A stretch of DNA of 64,000 nucleotides, from the NCBI RefSeq assembly GCF_001653235.2, contig NC_035790.1:5270001-5334000 (forward strand), written 5' to 3'. The translations under genes and the position numbers were made by a program. Below, in pieces: positions 21,194 through 32,090 of the stretch. This DNA is from Pochonia chlamydosporia 170 (Eukaryota; Ascomycota; Sordariomycetes; Hypocreales; Clavicipitaceae). Within the stretch, counting starts at the first letter, position 1. Every line of letters starts with the position of its first letter. Under the pieces are notes generated by a model. It searched no databases, was not told where the DNA came from, and saw only the letters and a list, made by a program, of their open reading frames with translations.

Positions 21194-24100
21194 TCAATGG
21201 GACATTACCTCCCTGTACCGGTCCATGCTAAGATCTACCGAGTACGCCAGCAACCGATCCTGCGTCAACGGCAGATTCAAGATTCTTGATCGCAGTTCAG
21301 CATCCTAGTCATATATTAGTAACGCAAGTATTTCACATCTTGGTCATGTCACACCCTCCAACGTACCTGTTTCTTCTTTGCCAATTTCAATATTTCCCGT
21401 GCCGTATCATCTGCCATGTCGGACACAGCAGCATACCGCAACACTTCCGTCTCGCTCAAAGTCTCATTCATCACGTTCAATCCCGTCAACAGCTTCTCCA
21501 GCAATGCGGGCGGTGCGTTCTCGCCTTTGCCCCGATGTTGCACGAGACTCAGGAAATAGCCGTATATCTCGCCGCCTTGTGTCCACTCTGGGATGGACTC
21601 GGCCCGACCCTGGAATTGTGACAGCAAAGACGAGAGCGTCGCGTAGTCGCGCTCAATAACAGCTTGGGGAGCAACATGCTGCACGAGGACCCGGTGAGCT
21701 TCAACAAACTCCCCAGCGCGAAGTAGGCAGTGCACCTCGGCCGACGCATCCTTCTTGACACTGCGCATATACAGCGCGAGCGCCTCCCAGAGCCAAGACG
21801 CGGGAATTTGGAACTTCTCCGTGAGTAGTGTAAAGTTCGTACCAGTGTCAGGGCCAATCATGCCAGCGTGCCGGCACAAGTGTTCCTGTATCGCCTTCAT
21901 ACGAGCATTCGAGTTTCTTAGGTGCAGCAAGACAAAGACTGCCTCCAACCACTCCCCGGCAGCCGTCAGCTGGGAAGCATAGGCAAGGGTGGTAGCGTCA
22001 GCCTTTTCATCTCCGTTCTTGCCAAACGACACCTGGTTAGTTGAAACAAGTGCCTGTCCGAGTTGCCACGACAATCGCATGTTGAGAGGGGACAGCTGAG
22101 AGTTTTCTGGCCGCAAGATGGACTCGAGATCGGCGCTCTTGTCGGCGTATAGTTGAAGGAGGCCCCAAAGTAAATCTTGTCTGTTCTCTTCGTGGGCATC
22201 GTTCCATACGGGCCGCAGACCCTGTTCATGGAACCATGGTCGCGGGAGATCCTCTTTGTCTTGGCTGATGTCGTCCTTAAACTTCAAGATTGCCAAAGTC
22301 GCACTGTCTTGCTGTGAGCCGGCATACCACAGACGAAGGCCAAATGCCTGTCTCCAGTCCAGCCCAAATTTCTTAGAAATGACAAATGATTCCATGCGGT
22401 CCTCGACAGGAACATTCTTCATCCCTTCACAAACACACACATTGCCACTCAAAAGTTCATAGATTGTGCGAATTGCCTCTGAAAACTCTGAGAGCATCTT
22501 TGAGTCATGCCAGGCTTTGAGCTGTTCCCGCATGTCCTTCTTTGCAGTGTCGCACGTACCAATAAGAGGAACCAAGGTAGCCAGGCGGAAATTCTTGCCA
22601 TCCAGCAAGAACTTGCACGCCTCCGTGATGCGATGCCCCGCCAAGCTTGCTACGGCTTTCTCCTCGCTGGAGCCAGCAAGACCAATATTGGTAGTCGATG
22701 CTTGTTCCACCAGCTCAGTCCAGAATTGTGATAATCTTTGCTTTCTTGTTGAGTCCTCAGACTCAGTCTGATTTACGAGGTCGTCGAATAAGATGCTGGC
22801 CAGCTCCCAGACGCGCTTCTCGTTGACATTGGCTGCGTCATTCATCTCCTGGTTGTGAAAGACCTCTTGAAGGCTGTTCGCGCAGAGCTGGGCCATTGGA
22901 ACATCGGCAACCATCTTAATTTCTGTCACCTTATCCTGAGCACGCAGAAATTTCTTGGACGACTAGGTAGAGTTAGTACGCAAATCTACTAGCATAGTAT
23001 TCACCGAACCGGTAGAGCCTACCTCCATAGAAAGCTTGGCGAGACGAAGATCTTGTCTTTCGGTTTGGATTCCAGATCGTTGGAATTGGACAAGGTCGGA
23101 GTTGTCGCGGAAACTTCGTCGGGAGTGTGTGGCATCCAATGGCCTGGTCACCACCAGAGTCTCATCTGGTCCCCAAGTTGGCCGAGACGCATCATGAAAT
23201 GCCTGTTCTTCACTGTCGACGGAGAAATTTTTGTCTTGGCGATCGTACGGCCACTAATTCGAAAGAAGAAATAAGTTTTAGTATTCAATTCATATTCAGA
23301 AATGTTAGATACATGAAGTCTCGCCATCTTGTTCATGACGCAATCATTCTGACGTGAGCTCAAACAAAATTAAAATCTTAACTGTGGACAAGGGTACCAA
23401 CCTGAGGAAAGCCTTTGGCTGGCACAGAAGCGCGAAGGTTTTGTCGCACTGGCTTGGGCTTCTCAAATAGAGAGTTCATCAAGTCGATGCTTGTCGCGAA
23501 TCCACGTCCCTTATCCGATGCCATTTGCGTACCCACACGTCCGCTTGGTCTCTCTACCTTCGAAATACTTTTCCCCCAAATAGACGATTTGCGCAAGTCC
23601 TGTTCACCATTGTCGTTACCCTCGCCCAGACGTACGGCAAACTTGGAGGGCGAATCGTTCATTTCCCTGAGCAACTGTCGGTCTCGCTTCACGGGACTGA
23701 CCGTTTTCCTAAGCATTTCCATCCAGTCATCGCCATCAGCGACTTCAAGAGTCACCGGACCAACCTGGTCCTTCATGGCCCTCATACGAGCTCTCAGAAT
23801 GCCGCCAGGAGTACCCCTCTTCGGGTCCTGGTCATTCTCCGACGAGGCATCGTCGAGCTCCGCGGCAAGATGCTGTCCAACAGAAGACCTCGTCATGTCT
23901 TCGTCCTCGGACATGTCATATTCGTCGCCCACTTCACTGGCGTAATCCTCTTCCAGTGAAAGTCTGACATCATTGGGCGCCGAATCCGCGGAGCTAACCC
24001 CTAAAAAAGACTGCTTGCCGGCGTCTTCTCGCTCGTATAAATCTTCTTGCTCGTCGAATGCCCCCGGCAAACCTGCATTCTGTCTGAAGCTTGTAGAAAC

Positions 24101-27100
24101 CTTCTCATCACGAGTTGAAGCGTCGAAGGCGGTGGGACGGTTGGACACTCGCTGAGTAGGTGTTTCCAGAGCAGGTGGGGGGCCCATTTCCTCATCTGAC
24201 TCGTCATCAGAGTCATCCAGTCCGTAAGTCGTGAAATGTTCGACGCCAAAGGTCCAGACACCCGTGTCCTTATCGTAGCTCTCGAAAGTGGTGTCTGGGA
24301 TCCGCTTGAGTCTATCAATGTGCTTGTTGAAACGCTTGGGATCACTAGTGATGCGCTTATCGCGACCACCACGAGGCCAAGATTGTTCCAGAGAAATCTG
24401 GGCGGGAACATTGAGGCCCTTGCCAACAGGCGGCTTCTTAGCCTGGATTGGATACACAGTGGCTGATCGAGGCTCTAACTGAATGATGCCGCCACACAAG
24501 TCATCAAGTTCGATGTTGCTAATATCGACAGGGACCTTGAATCTAACGAAACCAACGTTTTCACGACCAACAGTGAAGTTGTCCACTCGCTGGCGTTGAA
24601 TTCTGTTCATGTTTTGAATTTCATCTCGAGTGGGCTGCATCCAATATTCGCCAGGCGAGTTGTCGAATCCGAGAGGCGCCGCCTGAGCCTCTGGTGTGGC
24701 AGAGTTGTCTTCTTCGTGCACAATAGCAAGCTCATTGCCCTTAACCTGCTCCATCTCTGGGGTTTGGGAACCATTCGTACCATTAGTAGTTCGGTTCTGA
24801 CGGGGAGTCGTCTCGTCGGGTTGAGATTTAGGGGTGTCTTCTGGGGCAGGGAGAGCGTTGCGGACAGGGGTCCCATCCTCCGACTCAACATTGCTAGTAT
24901 CAAAGCTCACCCGTTTAGACAGCTTGCGTGCGCTTCCATTGGTATCGGCTTTGTCCTTCTGAGGAGTGGAGAAGAGGTCACTACGAATGTCTCGGTTGAT
25001 GACTAGCTTCTTAGAGCCAGTGCTGCCATACCAACGAGCATTAGAGCTGGAGGAGAACGCACCCGGGGCGAGGATGCTATCTTCAGTGTTGAAGCTGCGA
25101 CGGAGGTTGCTTGCTGAGATGCTCTTGCTCAAAGAACCGCTGGAGCTGGAGCCAAGGAGGCTGCGGCCCATGGTGCCAGGGGTGCTGGAAATACTACTTG
25201 CAGGACTGCCACCTGGGGTTCCGTAAGAGCTGTACGAAAAGCCAAATCCTCTCTTCTGTGGGGTTGCGAAGCGAGAGGCGGCAGTAGCTGGGGCCAGCTT
25301 GTACATCGGGAGAATGGAGCTTTTTCGTGGTTTTGAGTTGCCATTCAAAGGCGTGGCGAGAGGGCCAGGGTTGGCAACTTCGTTCCCACCAAGACCGGCA
25401 AATAAGGACGGGCTGCCGTATGCGGAAACATCGTTGAGGTTGGCTGTGAGGCCTTGAGGGGCGTTGTTCATCTGCTGTGAATTGCCCAGGAGGGAAATGC
25501 CTAAGGTGTTCTGGTTTTGCAGCTGGTTGGTACTGCCGCCAAACATGGAACCGCCTTGAGCCTGGTTGTTCTGCCCACCAAAGAGTCCTCCTCCTGTCTG
25601 GGTAGAACCGCCGAATAGGCCGCCAGGCTTCTGCTGGTTTGCGCTGCCTCCGAAGAGACCGCCACCAGTCGCTGGCTGTTGTTGATTGCCGCCACCGAAG
25701 ATTGAAGATCCGCCCGTTGTTGTCTGAGCCGTGTTACCTCCTCCAAAAAGACCTCCTCCTGTAGCTGGTTTGTTTCCTCCGAATAAGCCTCCCCCAGATG
25801 TTGCATTATTCGTGCCACCAAAAAGTCCGCCGCCAGTGTTCTGTTGTTGCTGTTGCGCATTACCACCTCCAAAGAGTCCGCCAGAAGTTCCGGTCGTTGT
25901 GCTGCCTCCAAAGAGTCCACCACCAGTAGCTGGCTTCTGCTGGTTACCGAACAGGCCACCACTTTGCTGGGTTTGGTTCTGCTGTCCGAAACCGCCAAAA
26001 CCTGTCCCTGTATTCTGTTGCTGGTTGTTCTGACCACCAAAGAGGCCACCTCCAGTCGTCTGAGTGTTGTTTGCGGTGTTTCCGAATAGACCACCTCCGG
26101 TGTTGGTTGTGTTGGCTCCGAAGCCAGTTCCTCCGGTATTGCCTCCAAAGGCCGATCCAGTGTTTGTAGCCGTATTGTTGGTGTTTCCGAAACTGAATCC
26201 AGTCCCCGTGGTCTTGTTGGCATTGTTGCCAAAGAGTCCACCACCAGTATTGCTAGCCGTGTTTGTCTGTCCAAAGCCTCCAGTTGTGTTCGAGCTACCG
26301 AAGGCGCCTGTCCCGCCTCCTCCAAACATGCCACCTCCGCTTTGCTGCTGAGTTTGAGTGTTGCTGCTGCCAAACAAACCGCCTCCAGCGGGCTTGTTGC
26401 CACCGAAGAGACCACCGCCAGTATTCGCAGTGTTCGTGTTTGCGCCGAAGCCACCACCCCCAAATCCAGTACTTGTTGTACCAGTGTTGCTGGCGTTGTT
26501 GCCGAAAAGGCCACCACCTGTAGTCGTGTTGGTTGTATTTTGACCAAAGCCGCCAGTCGTTTGGTTGGCGTTCGTATTGGAACCAAAGCCTCCAAACCCT
26601 GAGCTCACGCCAAAGGCTCCGCCTCCAGTCGCATTGCCATATCGACGTCCCTGTGCGTAGTCCACCAGCCGAAGTTCTTCTGATGACCACTTCTTGTAAG
26701 GTTCCTGGAACAAAATGTTTTGGAACGAGTTGGTTATGGAGGTGTTGGGCTCTTTCTCGGTATATGCGTTGAAGGCTGTCGATGCCGTGCCTGGGGGATC
26801 ACCTACAGCACCAGTTGCTCCGAAACCAGTGCTAGTGGTGCCGAAGCCGGCTGAGGTCGTGTTGCCGCCGCCGCCAAACAGGGACCCCCCTGTGCTGGCA
26901 GAGGTACCAAAGCCGGGTTTGTTCCCGCCAAACATTCCGCCGCCAGTATTGCTCGTCCCTCCAAACGGCGAAGAAGTTGTGTTGGAAGTCGTGTTGTTGC
27001 CGCCAAAGCCACCAAAGGAAGAGGTTGTGTTGGCGTTGTTGGTATTGGAACCGCCAAAAAGACCTCCCGAGGTGCTGGTACCAAAAGCAGGCTTGCTTCC

Positions 27101-27534
27101 AAAGCCGCCAGTGTTGGATCCGAAGCCGCCTAAATAACATCAAAATGGTCAGTGAATAGCCCATGACGCAAACCTTGCACAGGCCCTCACATCCACCACA
27201 AGTAGTGAAGAGAACCAAGTGAATGCATAAGCCGCGAAAACATACCTGTTGAAGCTCCAAAACCGCCGCCAGTGTTGCTGGTGGTTCCTCCAAACATACC
27301 ACCTCCAGTATTGTTTGTCTGCCCAAAGCCGCCAGAGGTAGATTGTCCAAACCCTACAAAAGACCGCGTCAGTTGATAAAAACCGCATACAAGGAGTCGT
27401 CGTCCATCACTTCACGCAAGAGAACACGTACCTGTCGAAGTATTATTGTTGGAGCCAAACCCGCCGAAACCACTGGACTGGGTATTGTTGTTTTGTTGGC
27501 CGAAGCCGCCAAAGCCTCCGCCGCCAAACGACAT
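21194..27534 (-). CDS. NUP145: Nucleoporin Nup98-Nup96 precursor (Nup145/Nup189 type)
   Basis: Six exons: 27534-27432, 27353-27246, 27129-23402, 23253-23023, 22962-21367 and 21304-21194, total 1958 residues; every junction is GT-AG and in phase. The N-terminal half is built of FG and GLFG repeats (MSFGGGGFGGFG...). A Gle2-binding segment lies at about 205-235 (SSEELRLVDYAQGRRYG). It is followed by a Ser-rich linker and the autoproteolytic domain (DNFTVGRENVGFVRFKVPVDI to GVWTFGVEHFTTYGL). The HFTTYG near residue 1034 is the family cleavage site, separating an approximately 1034-residue Nup98-like protein from an approximately 920-residue Nup96-like scaffold (Nup84/Y-complex). The C-terminal product contains the helical Nup96 domain and ends RYREVMSH. 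It functions at the nuclear pore in transport and mRNA export. It is divergent from CDC31. Confidence 0.95.
25480..27534 (-). repeat. FG/GLFG coding minisatellite in the nucleoporin
   Basis: The 5' third of the nucleoporin gene is a degenerate repeat coding GGLFGG, GFG and SLFG units separated by Asn/Gln/Thr spacers, with repeated nucleotide words such as GGTGGTCTTTTTGG. Because the unit is nearly a multiple of three and poor in stops, long meaningless frames are open on both strands here (for example 25501-26595 minus and 26064-26351 plus). Confidence 0.85.
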
Positions 27535-28676
27535 GATTACACGAATCTATCAGCAGCGAAGCCGTGGAATTCAAAAAGTGATTCGATACTGAGCCGTAGG
27601 GAGGTTCAGTCGGCTGGGTCCGCACCGCGATCCTAACCTGCCACCTCTCGACGTCAAAAAAATACCGATGTCGATCGCGGGCGTCGGGCAAAATTCGCGA
27701 ATGAAATATCGAGCCCCAAATTCTCTTCCACCACAGTAACGGTGATGCAAGTCGAGTTCTTCTCGTTTGCGTTGTCGCGCAGTCTCGGTCGGGAGGCGAG
27801 GCGCGACAACAGCAAAGCCCTCGCAAAGGAGAGACAAGTTGCCAAACAGACAGGACTGTAAACAAGAAAAGAAAAAAGAGTAATGAGAGGGAAAAACAAA
27901 AGGAAGCTTTAGACTCAGCCTATGCGAGGGGAATGGGTGGCGACGCCCTTTTACACCTCGACGATGTTGCTGGCTTCCTGTCAAGCACTTAGCCACGGAG
28001 CCGGTTTGGCAGATGGAGTGAGGTCAGGTTCGCGGAGCAAAGAGAAGCCCAGCCAGCTTTTTTTGTTCGGGTTCGACCTGGTGGGCACCCACAGTTCCCT
28101 CAAGCAGGGAAGGAAAGCTCCTGGGGCGGACTTGCGCAGGCAAGAGCGTTGCTGCCTCAGACCCAAACTTTCGTGCCCAATTGGTCGAGGAAAAAGTGCT
28201 GACTAAAAAGAGCCAATCAGAGCTGACAATTGCTGATACCTGGAGTGAAGTCCATAGCTGCCTGGAAAACGCCTTGCGGATACATTAGTCACATGTACAC
28301 AGCCCGTCTGGTAGGCTGAACCAGAGGACAGGAGCTTTCAGCCAGTGAAAATGGCCCAAGAGCCACTTTCTGCGGCGCGAGCGATTCTCTCCAGCAGTGA
28401 ATCGCGCGTGGCTTCGACCAGGCGCGTCGCAAAAGCTTCCTTTCTTCCCTCGGCCATAATCTGCACCCTACATCTGGCCAAAAGAGAAAATAATAACAAC
28501 ATAATCCGCCGAACTCTCCCGCTTGAGCTTCTGACGCCTGAAAAACAATTATTTGTAATCTAGTCGCTCAGCCGCGCTATTATTCCCTACCCGATTGCTC
28601 AACTTGATATTTGGCCTCGCAGTTAGCCTTCTGGGCACAAATCCCCCAACAAGCTCAACTCCTCTGCTTTAACATA
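27535..28676. promoter_or_regulatory. Divergent promoter region of NUP98-96 and CDC31
   Basis: 1142 bp between two start codons on opposite strands. It includes both leaders and promoters. No domain-bearing frame was found, and no specific factor site is claimed. Confidence 0.55.
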
Positions 28677-29407
28677 ATGAATCCTCACACCACACCACGC
28701 CCTTTTCCGGGCCGCTCAATAGGGGCCGGTTCCATCCAACAGCACCAATTTCAACAAAATCAACAAGCCCAGCAATCGCAGCAACCGCAACCGCAACAGC
28801 AGCAACGGCAGCCCCTGGGCCCCCAAGTATCCGCCAACGAAGAGTACGCATCCATCGCCGATGAAGATCGCGAACATATTGACGAAGTGGTGAGTTTTCG
28901 CCAATTAAAAAATATCTGTTCACCCTCGGTTCTGGTTGCTAATACGTTACGGGTGTCTAGTTCGACCTAATGGACATGAAGAAGAAGGGCTGGCTAAACT
29001 CGTACGAATTCAAACACTCCCTCGCTGCCCTCGGCTTCGACATGACCAAGCCAGAGTACTTCCGCGAACTAGAGTCGTACGGCTCCGTCCCACCCGACTG
29101 GCACGACCAGCAATCCTGCCCCGTCAATAGATTCTACGTGTACCTCAACCAATTCCGGTTGTGCGCGGCGAAGCTCATCGCCAACAGGGATCCACGCGAA
29201 GAAGCAGCCAAGGTGTTTGCCATGTTCGACTACGACCAGGATGGCTTTATTTCGATCGATGACCTACGGCATCTGGCAAAGGAGATTAAAGATGAGCGCA
29301 CATTGTCAGATGAGGAGATCCAGAGCATGATTGACCATCTTGACCACGACGGAAAGGGAGGCGTGAGCCTGGATGAGTTCATGCAAATGATGGAGGAGGC
29401 TGGGTAA
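28677..29407 (+). CDS. CDC31: Centrin (Cdc31), EF-hand protein
   Basis: Two exons, 28677-28889 and 28961-29407 (donor GTGAGT, acceptor CTAG), 219 residues. Residues 1-60 are a low-complexity extension rich in Gln and Pro (QQHQFQQNQQAQQSQQ...), longer than in the 160-170-residue centrins of yeast and animals. Four EF-hands follow. Hand 1 (MDMKKKGWLNSYEF) and hand 2 have lost most calcium ligands. Hand 3 (DYDQDGFISIDD) is canonical. Hand 4 (DHDGKGGVSLDE) is nearly so. FKHSLAALGFDM and FAMFDYDQDG are centrin-like. Centrin acts in spindle pole body duplication and, with Sac3-Thp1 in TREX-2, in mRNA export at the nuclear pore. Sharing a divergent promoter region with the nucleoporin Nup98-96 is therefore functionally suggestive. 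Confidence 0.88.
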
Positions 29408-30230
29408 ACTGACAGATGGAATAAGATGGCTTACCACAGGGGCGGAATTTGGCCGCACCAGCAAGCGAATTAACTTGTTCATCATCACCTCCGTCAGCAG
29501 CTTTCCGCGCCGATTGCGATAAGAAGAGTCGGCGGATTTGCAAAGAGAGTATCCGGGCGGCTGATACCAACGGGGTGTATTTTCATGTGTTATCACATCT
29601 CATCAGCGGAGGATAACTCCCACGGGGCAAGGCTTGACAAGTTCGGCAGCAAACGTTTCGTACTCGATCTGACGAGGTCAGCAAGTCATTGCAGATATCC
29701 ATTGGCTGCTACAGCGTGGCACCAACCATCTAGGTACTGTGCTTCACAGGCGAAAGGCGTTTCGGTGCACCAGGAGAATGAATCATTGGACATAAAAAGT
29801 ATAAGGAATCACGTTTGAATCAGATCTAGGATTTTGAATTGGGAAGAGCGCTCTCTAAATAACCGTTACAAGAAGAAGTAATTTGGTACCACCCTGCAAC
29901 ACCGGTGCAAAGTGACTCTTGCCCAACTCCCTTCCCACACAGCCCAGGTCCGACTGCCAAAAATGTCCTCCCTAGATGAAGATGAATCCATTGTAGAAAA
30001 CAAGAGGTATGGTGTGGGGGAATTTTGGCTCCAAACAACACGAGAACAAGACATTCTTCGTTCCCGTTGAGAAATAAGGAAATTTCGTCATGTGACAAAG
30101 AGAAAGGTGTGGATGTTGTTCATGTGTCAGTTTGCCCTTACAGTGCTATGTAGAAACATTTCTCTTCTCTCACTGTATCAGTTGCTCCAACAAAAATAAA
30201 TAAAGGGGGAATCAAGGATTTGGGATCAAA
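29408..30230. other. Convergent intergenic region CDC31 / epsin
   Basis: 823 bp between two 3' ends. Open frames here are short and featureless. An A/T-rich stretch at 30180-30215 (aaaaataaataaag) probably belongs to the epsin 3' UTR. Confidence 0.5.
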
Positions 30231-32090
30231 TTAGAATTGAATGAGGTCTTGACCCTGGTTCTGTTGCTGTCTCTGGGGTTGCGCACCAAAGGGGTTGTTG
30301 CTACCCTGACCATTTGTAGGCTGGCTGCCATATGTAACACTTGGCATACCAGTGAACTGCTGACGCATATACGGATTGCCTGTAGCATCGGCACCCAGTC
30401 GCTGAACGCCAGAACCGGCGCTGTTGGCAAACATGCCTGGAGCAGTGTGCTGAGCGGGAATGCGGAGGTCGCCAGTGTTGCCGTAAGTGTCCATGCCATC
30501 TCCAGTTGCCAAAAGATTGTTCAATTTGCTTTGGTACTCGTTCATTTCCTTCTGTGGGGGAGGGTTGATAGAGGGCTGTGGCTGTTGTTGTGGTTGCGGC
30601 TGTTGCATCATCGACTGGTTATTGAAGTTTGACAGAGTCTTCTGCTCGGGTAAGGCTCCTAGGGTAGAAATGGGCTTCGACGACTGCGGGCGGTTGTTCT
30701 GGGCAAAGGGGTTATTTGAGCCAGTAGGAGTTGGCATCAAGGACTGTTGCTGTTGCGATTTGTTGGTGGCCCAGGGGTTGTTGCTCCCTGGCTGAGGGAC
30801 AGGTTCTGAAGGTTGCTGAGGCTGCTGGGCCATCTGCTGAGCATATGGGTTATATCCAGTCGCCTGCGGCTGGAAGCCAGTCATGTTGGGCATGTTGTTC
30901 TGTTGCTGGCCGTATGGGTCCATGCCCATACCGGTGGGCTGAGCTCCAAAGGCTTGGTTATAATTTGGCTGGAAGCCGGTTGGCTGCGTTTGCTGGTATC
31001 CCGTGTAGGCATTATTCATGAATCCGGTAGGTTGGTTCATCATCTGGTTCTGCTCGACCGGGTTGGCAAAGAAGTCTACCTGATTTCCCTGCTGGTAACC
31101 CTGGTTAAACCCAGTGTACTGAGGCTGATTTGATGTGGAGGGCTGGGGAGGATCGTCATCGAACAGAGAGTTGGCGTTGCTTTCCTCTAGCTCCCGGCGC
31201 CTTCTCTCATCTTCCTCTTGACTGAGCTTGATGGCTTTTGCCAAGTCGTCGTCGCCTCCGTCATCCCTCCGGCTTTCGCGCTTTTTCCTATCTTCTTCTT
31301 CTTGATACTTGCTGGCCTCCAGGGCCAATTTATATTCCGCGTCATCATCGTCGCCGGTGGGAGCCCGTCTCTCGCGGGGTCTGCGCGGCGCTGACGACTC
31401 TGCGTCATGCGGTGCAAACTCCTCTAGTCCAGTCACGCGCGACTTCCAGGTCTGTCTATCGCTTCGTTCGGCACTGAGTCGCCCGTCGTCCATGATTAGA
31501 GAGGTCAATTCCTTGGCGGCCACTCGTACTGGTTACCATGAGTCAGTATAACGGGGTTCCTTCTGCATAAAGACAAACGGACTGTCTCACCATTTTGGCC
31601 AACGTCCCGGCCCTCTTCGTCAATGTATTGGAATTCTCGCAATGTCTTAATGATATAAATGTTCTGACGGGCCCAGGTAACAACCAGCTGAGAGCCCTCG
31701 TGAAGGCAGTAATCGAGAACCTTCAATGCTTTAAGCACGTGCCTCCAGTTCTTGCCCTTGTCGTTGAGACGCTTGTCAATCATATCGACGATGTCGTAAA
31801 ACTCGGTCGATCTGTACGTTTCGGGAGAGTCAATTACAAGATCCAATGGGTGGAGTCACAATGAAACTTACGTATTGAAGGTCATTCGAGCAATTTCGCT
31901 CATCTGCGTGCCCGTTGGGCCCCATGGATCGTTGCTCGTGGCTGTCCAGCGTTGCAGCTCATTAGCTAGTCAGTCACCACGGCGATTCCGCCGAGCCCGT
32001 ATGGGGAGATTTCTCACCTTCTCTGACCTTGACCTGGGTACTAGAATAACCCTTGGTCACATTCTTCACGCTTCGCATAACCTTGGACAT
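30231..32090 (-). CDS. ENT1: Epsin (ENTH-domain endocytic adaptor)
   Basis: Four exons: 32090-32018, 31941-31872, 31811-31591 and 31528-30231, total 553 residues. The ENTH domain spans exons 1-4 (MSKVMRSVKNVTKGYS, VREATSNDPWGPTG, STEFYDIVDMIDKRL, KNWRHVLKALKVLDYCL, VTWARQNIYIIKTLREFQ). This is the fold that binds PtdIns(4,5)P2 and bends plasma membrane. Two ubiquitin-interacting motifs follow (AEYKLALEASKYQEEE near 180-200 and DDDLAKAIKLSQEED near 215-235). A long Gln/Asn/Pro-rich tail comes next, with several NPF EH-binding motifs (NNPFAQ, NNPFGA), repeated PTGF/ATGY units and a terminal clathrin-box-like LIQF. It acts as cargo and clathrin adaptor in endocytosis. It is convergent with CDC31. 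Confidence 0.95.

Noticed and set aside
25501..26595. 364-codon frame on the minus strand inside the nucleoporin
   Set aside because: It is a shifted frame of the FG-repeat region; the real frame has clear GLFG repeats, GLEBS and autoproteolytic domains.
28060..28085. GGGTTCGACCTGG resembling a tRNA B box
   Set aside because: No A box, acceptor stem or T-loop pairing could be formed around it.
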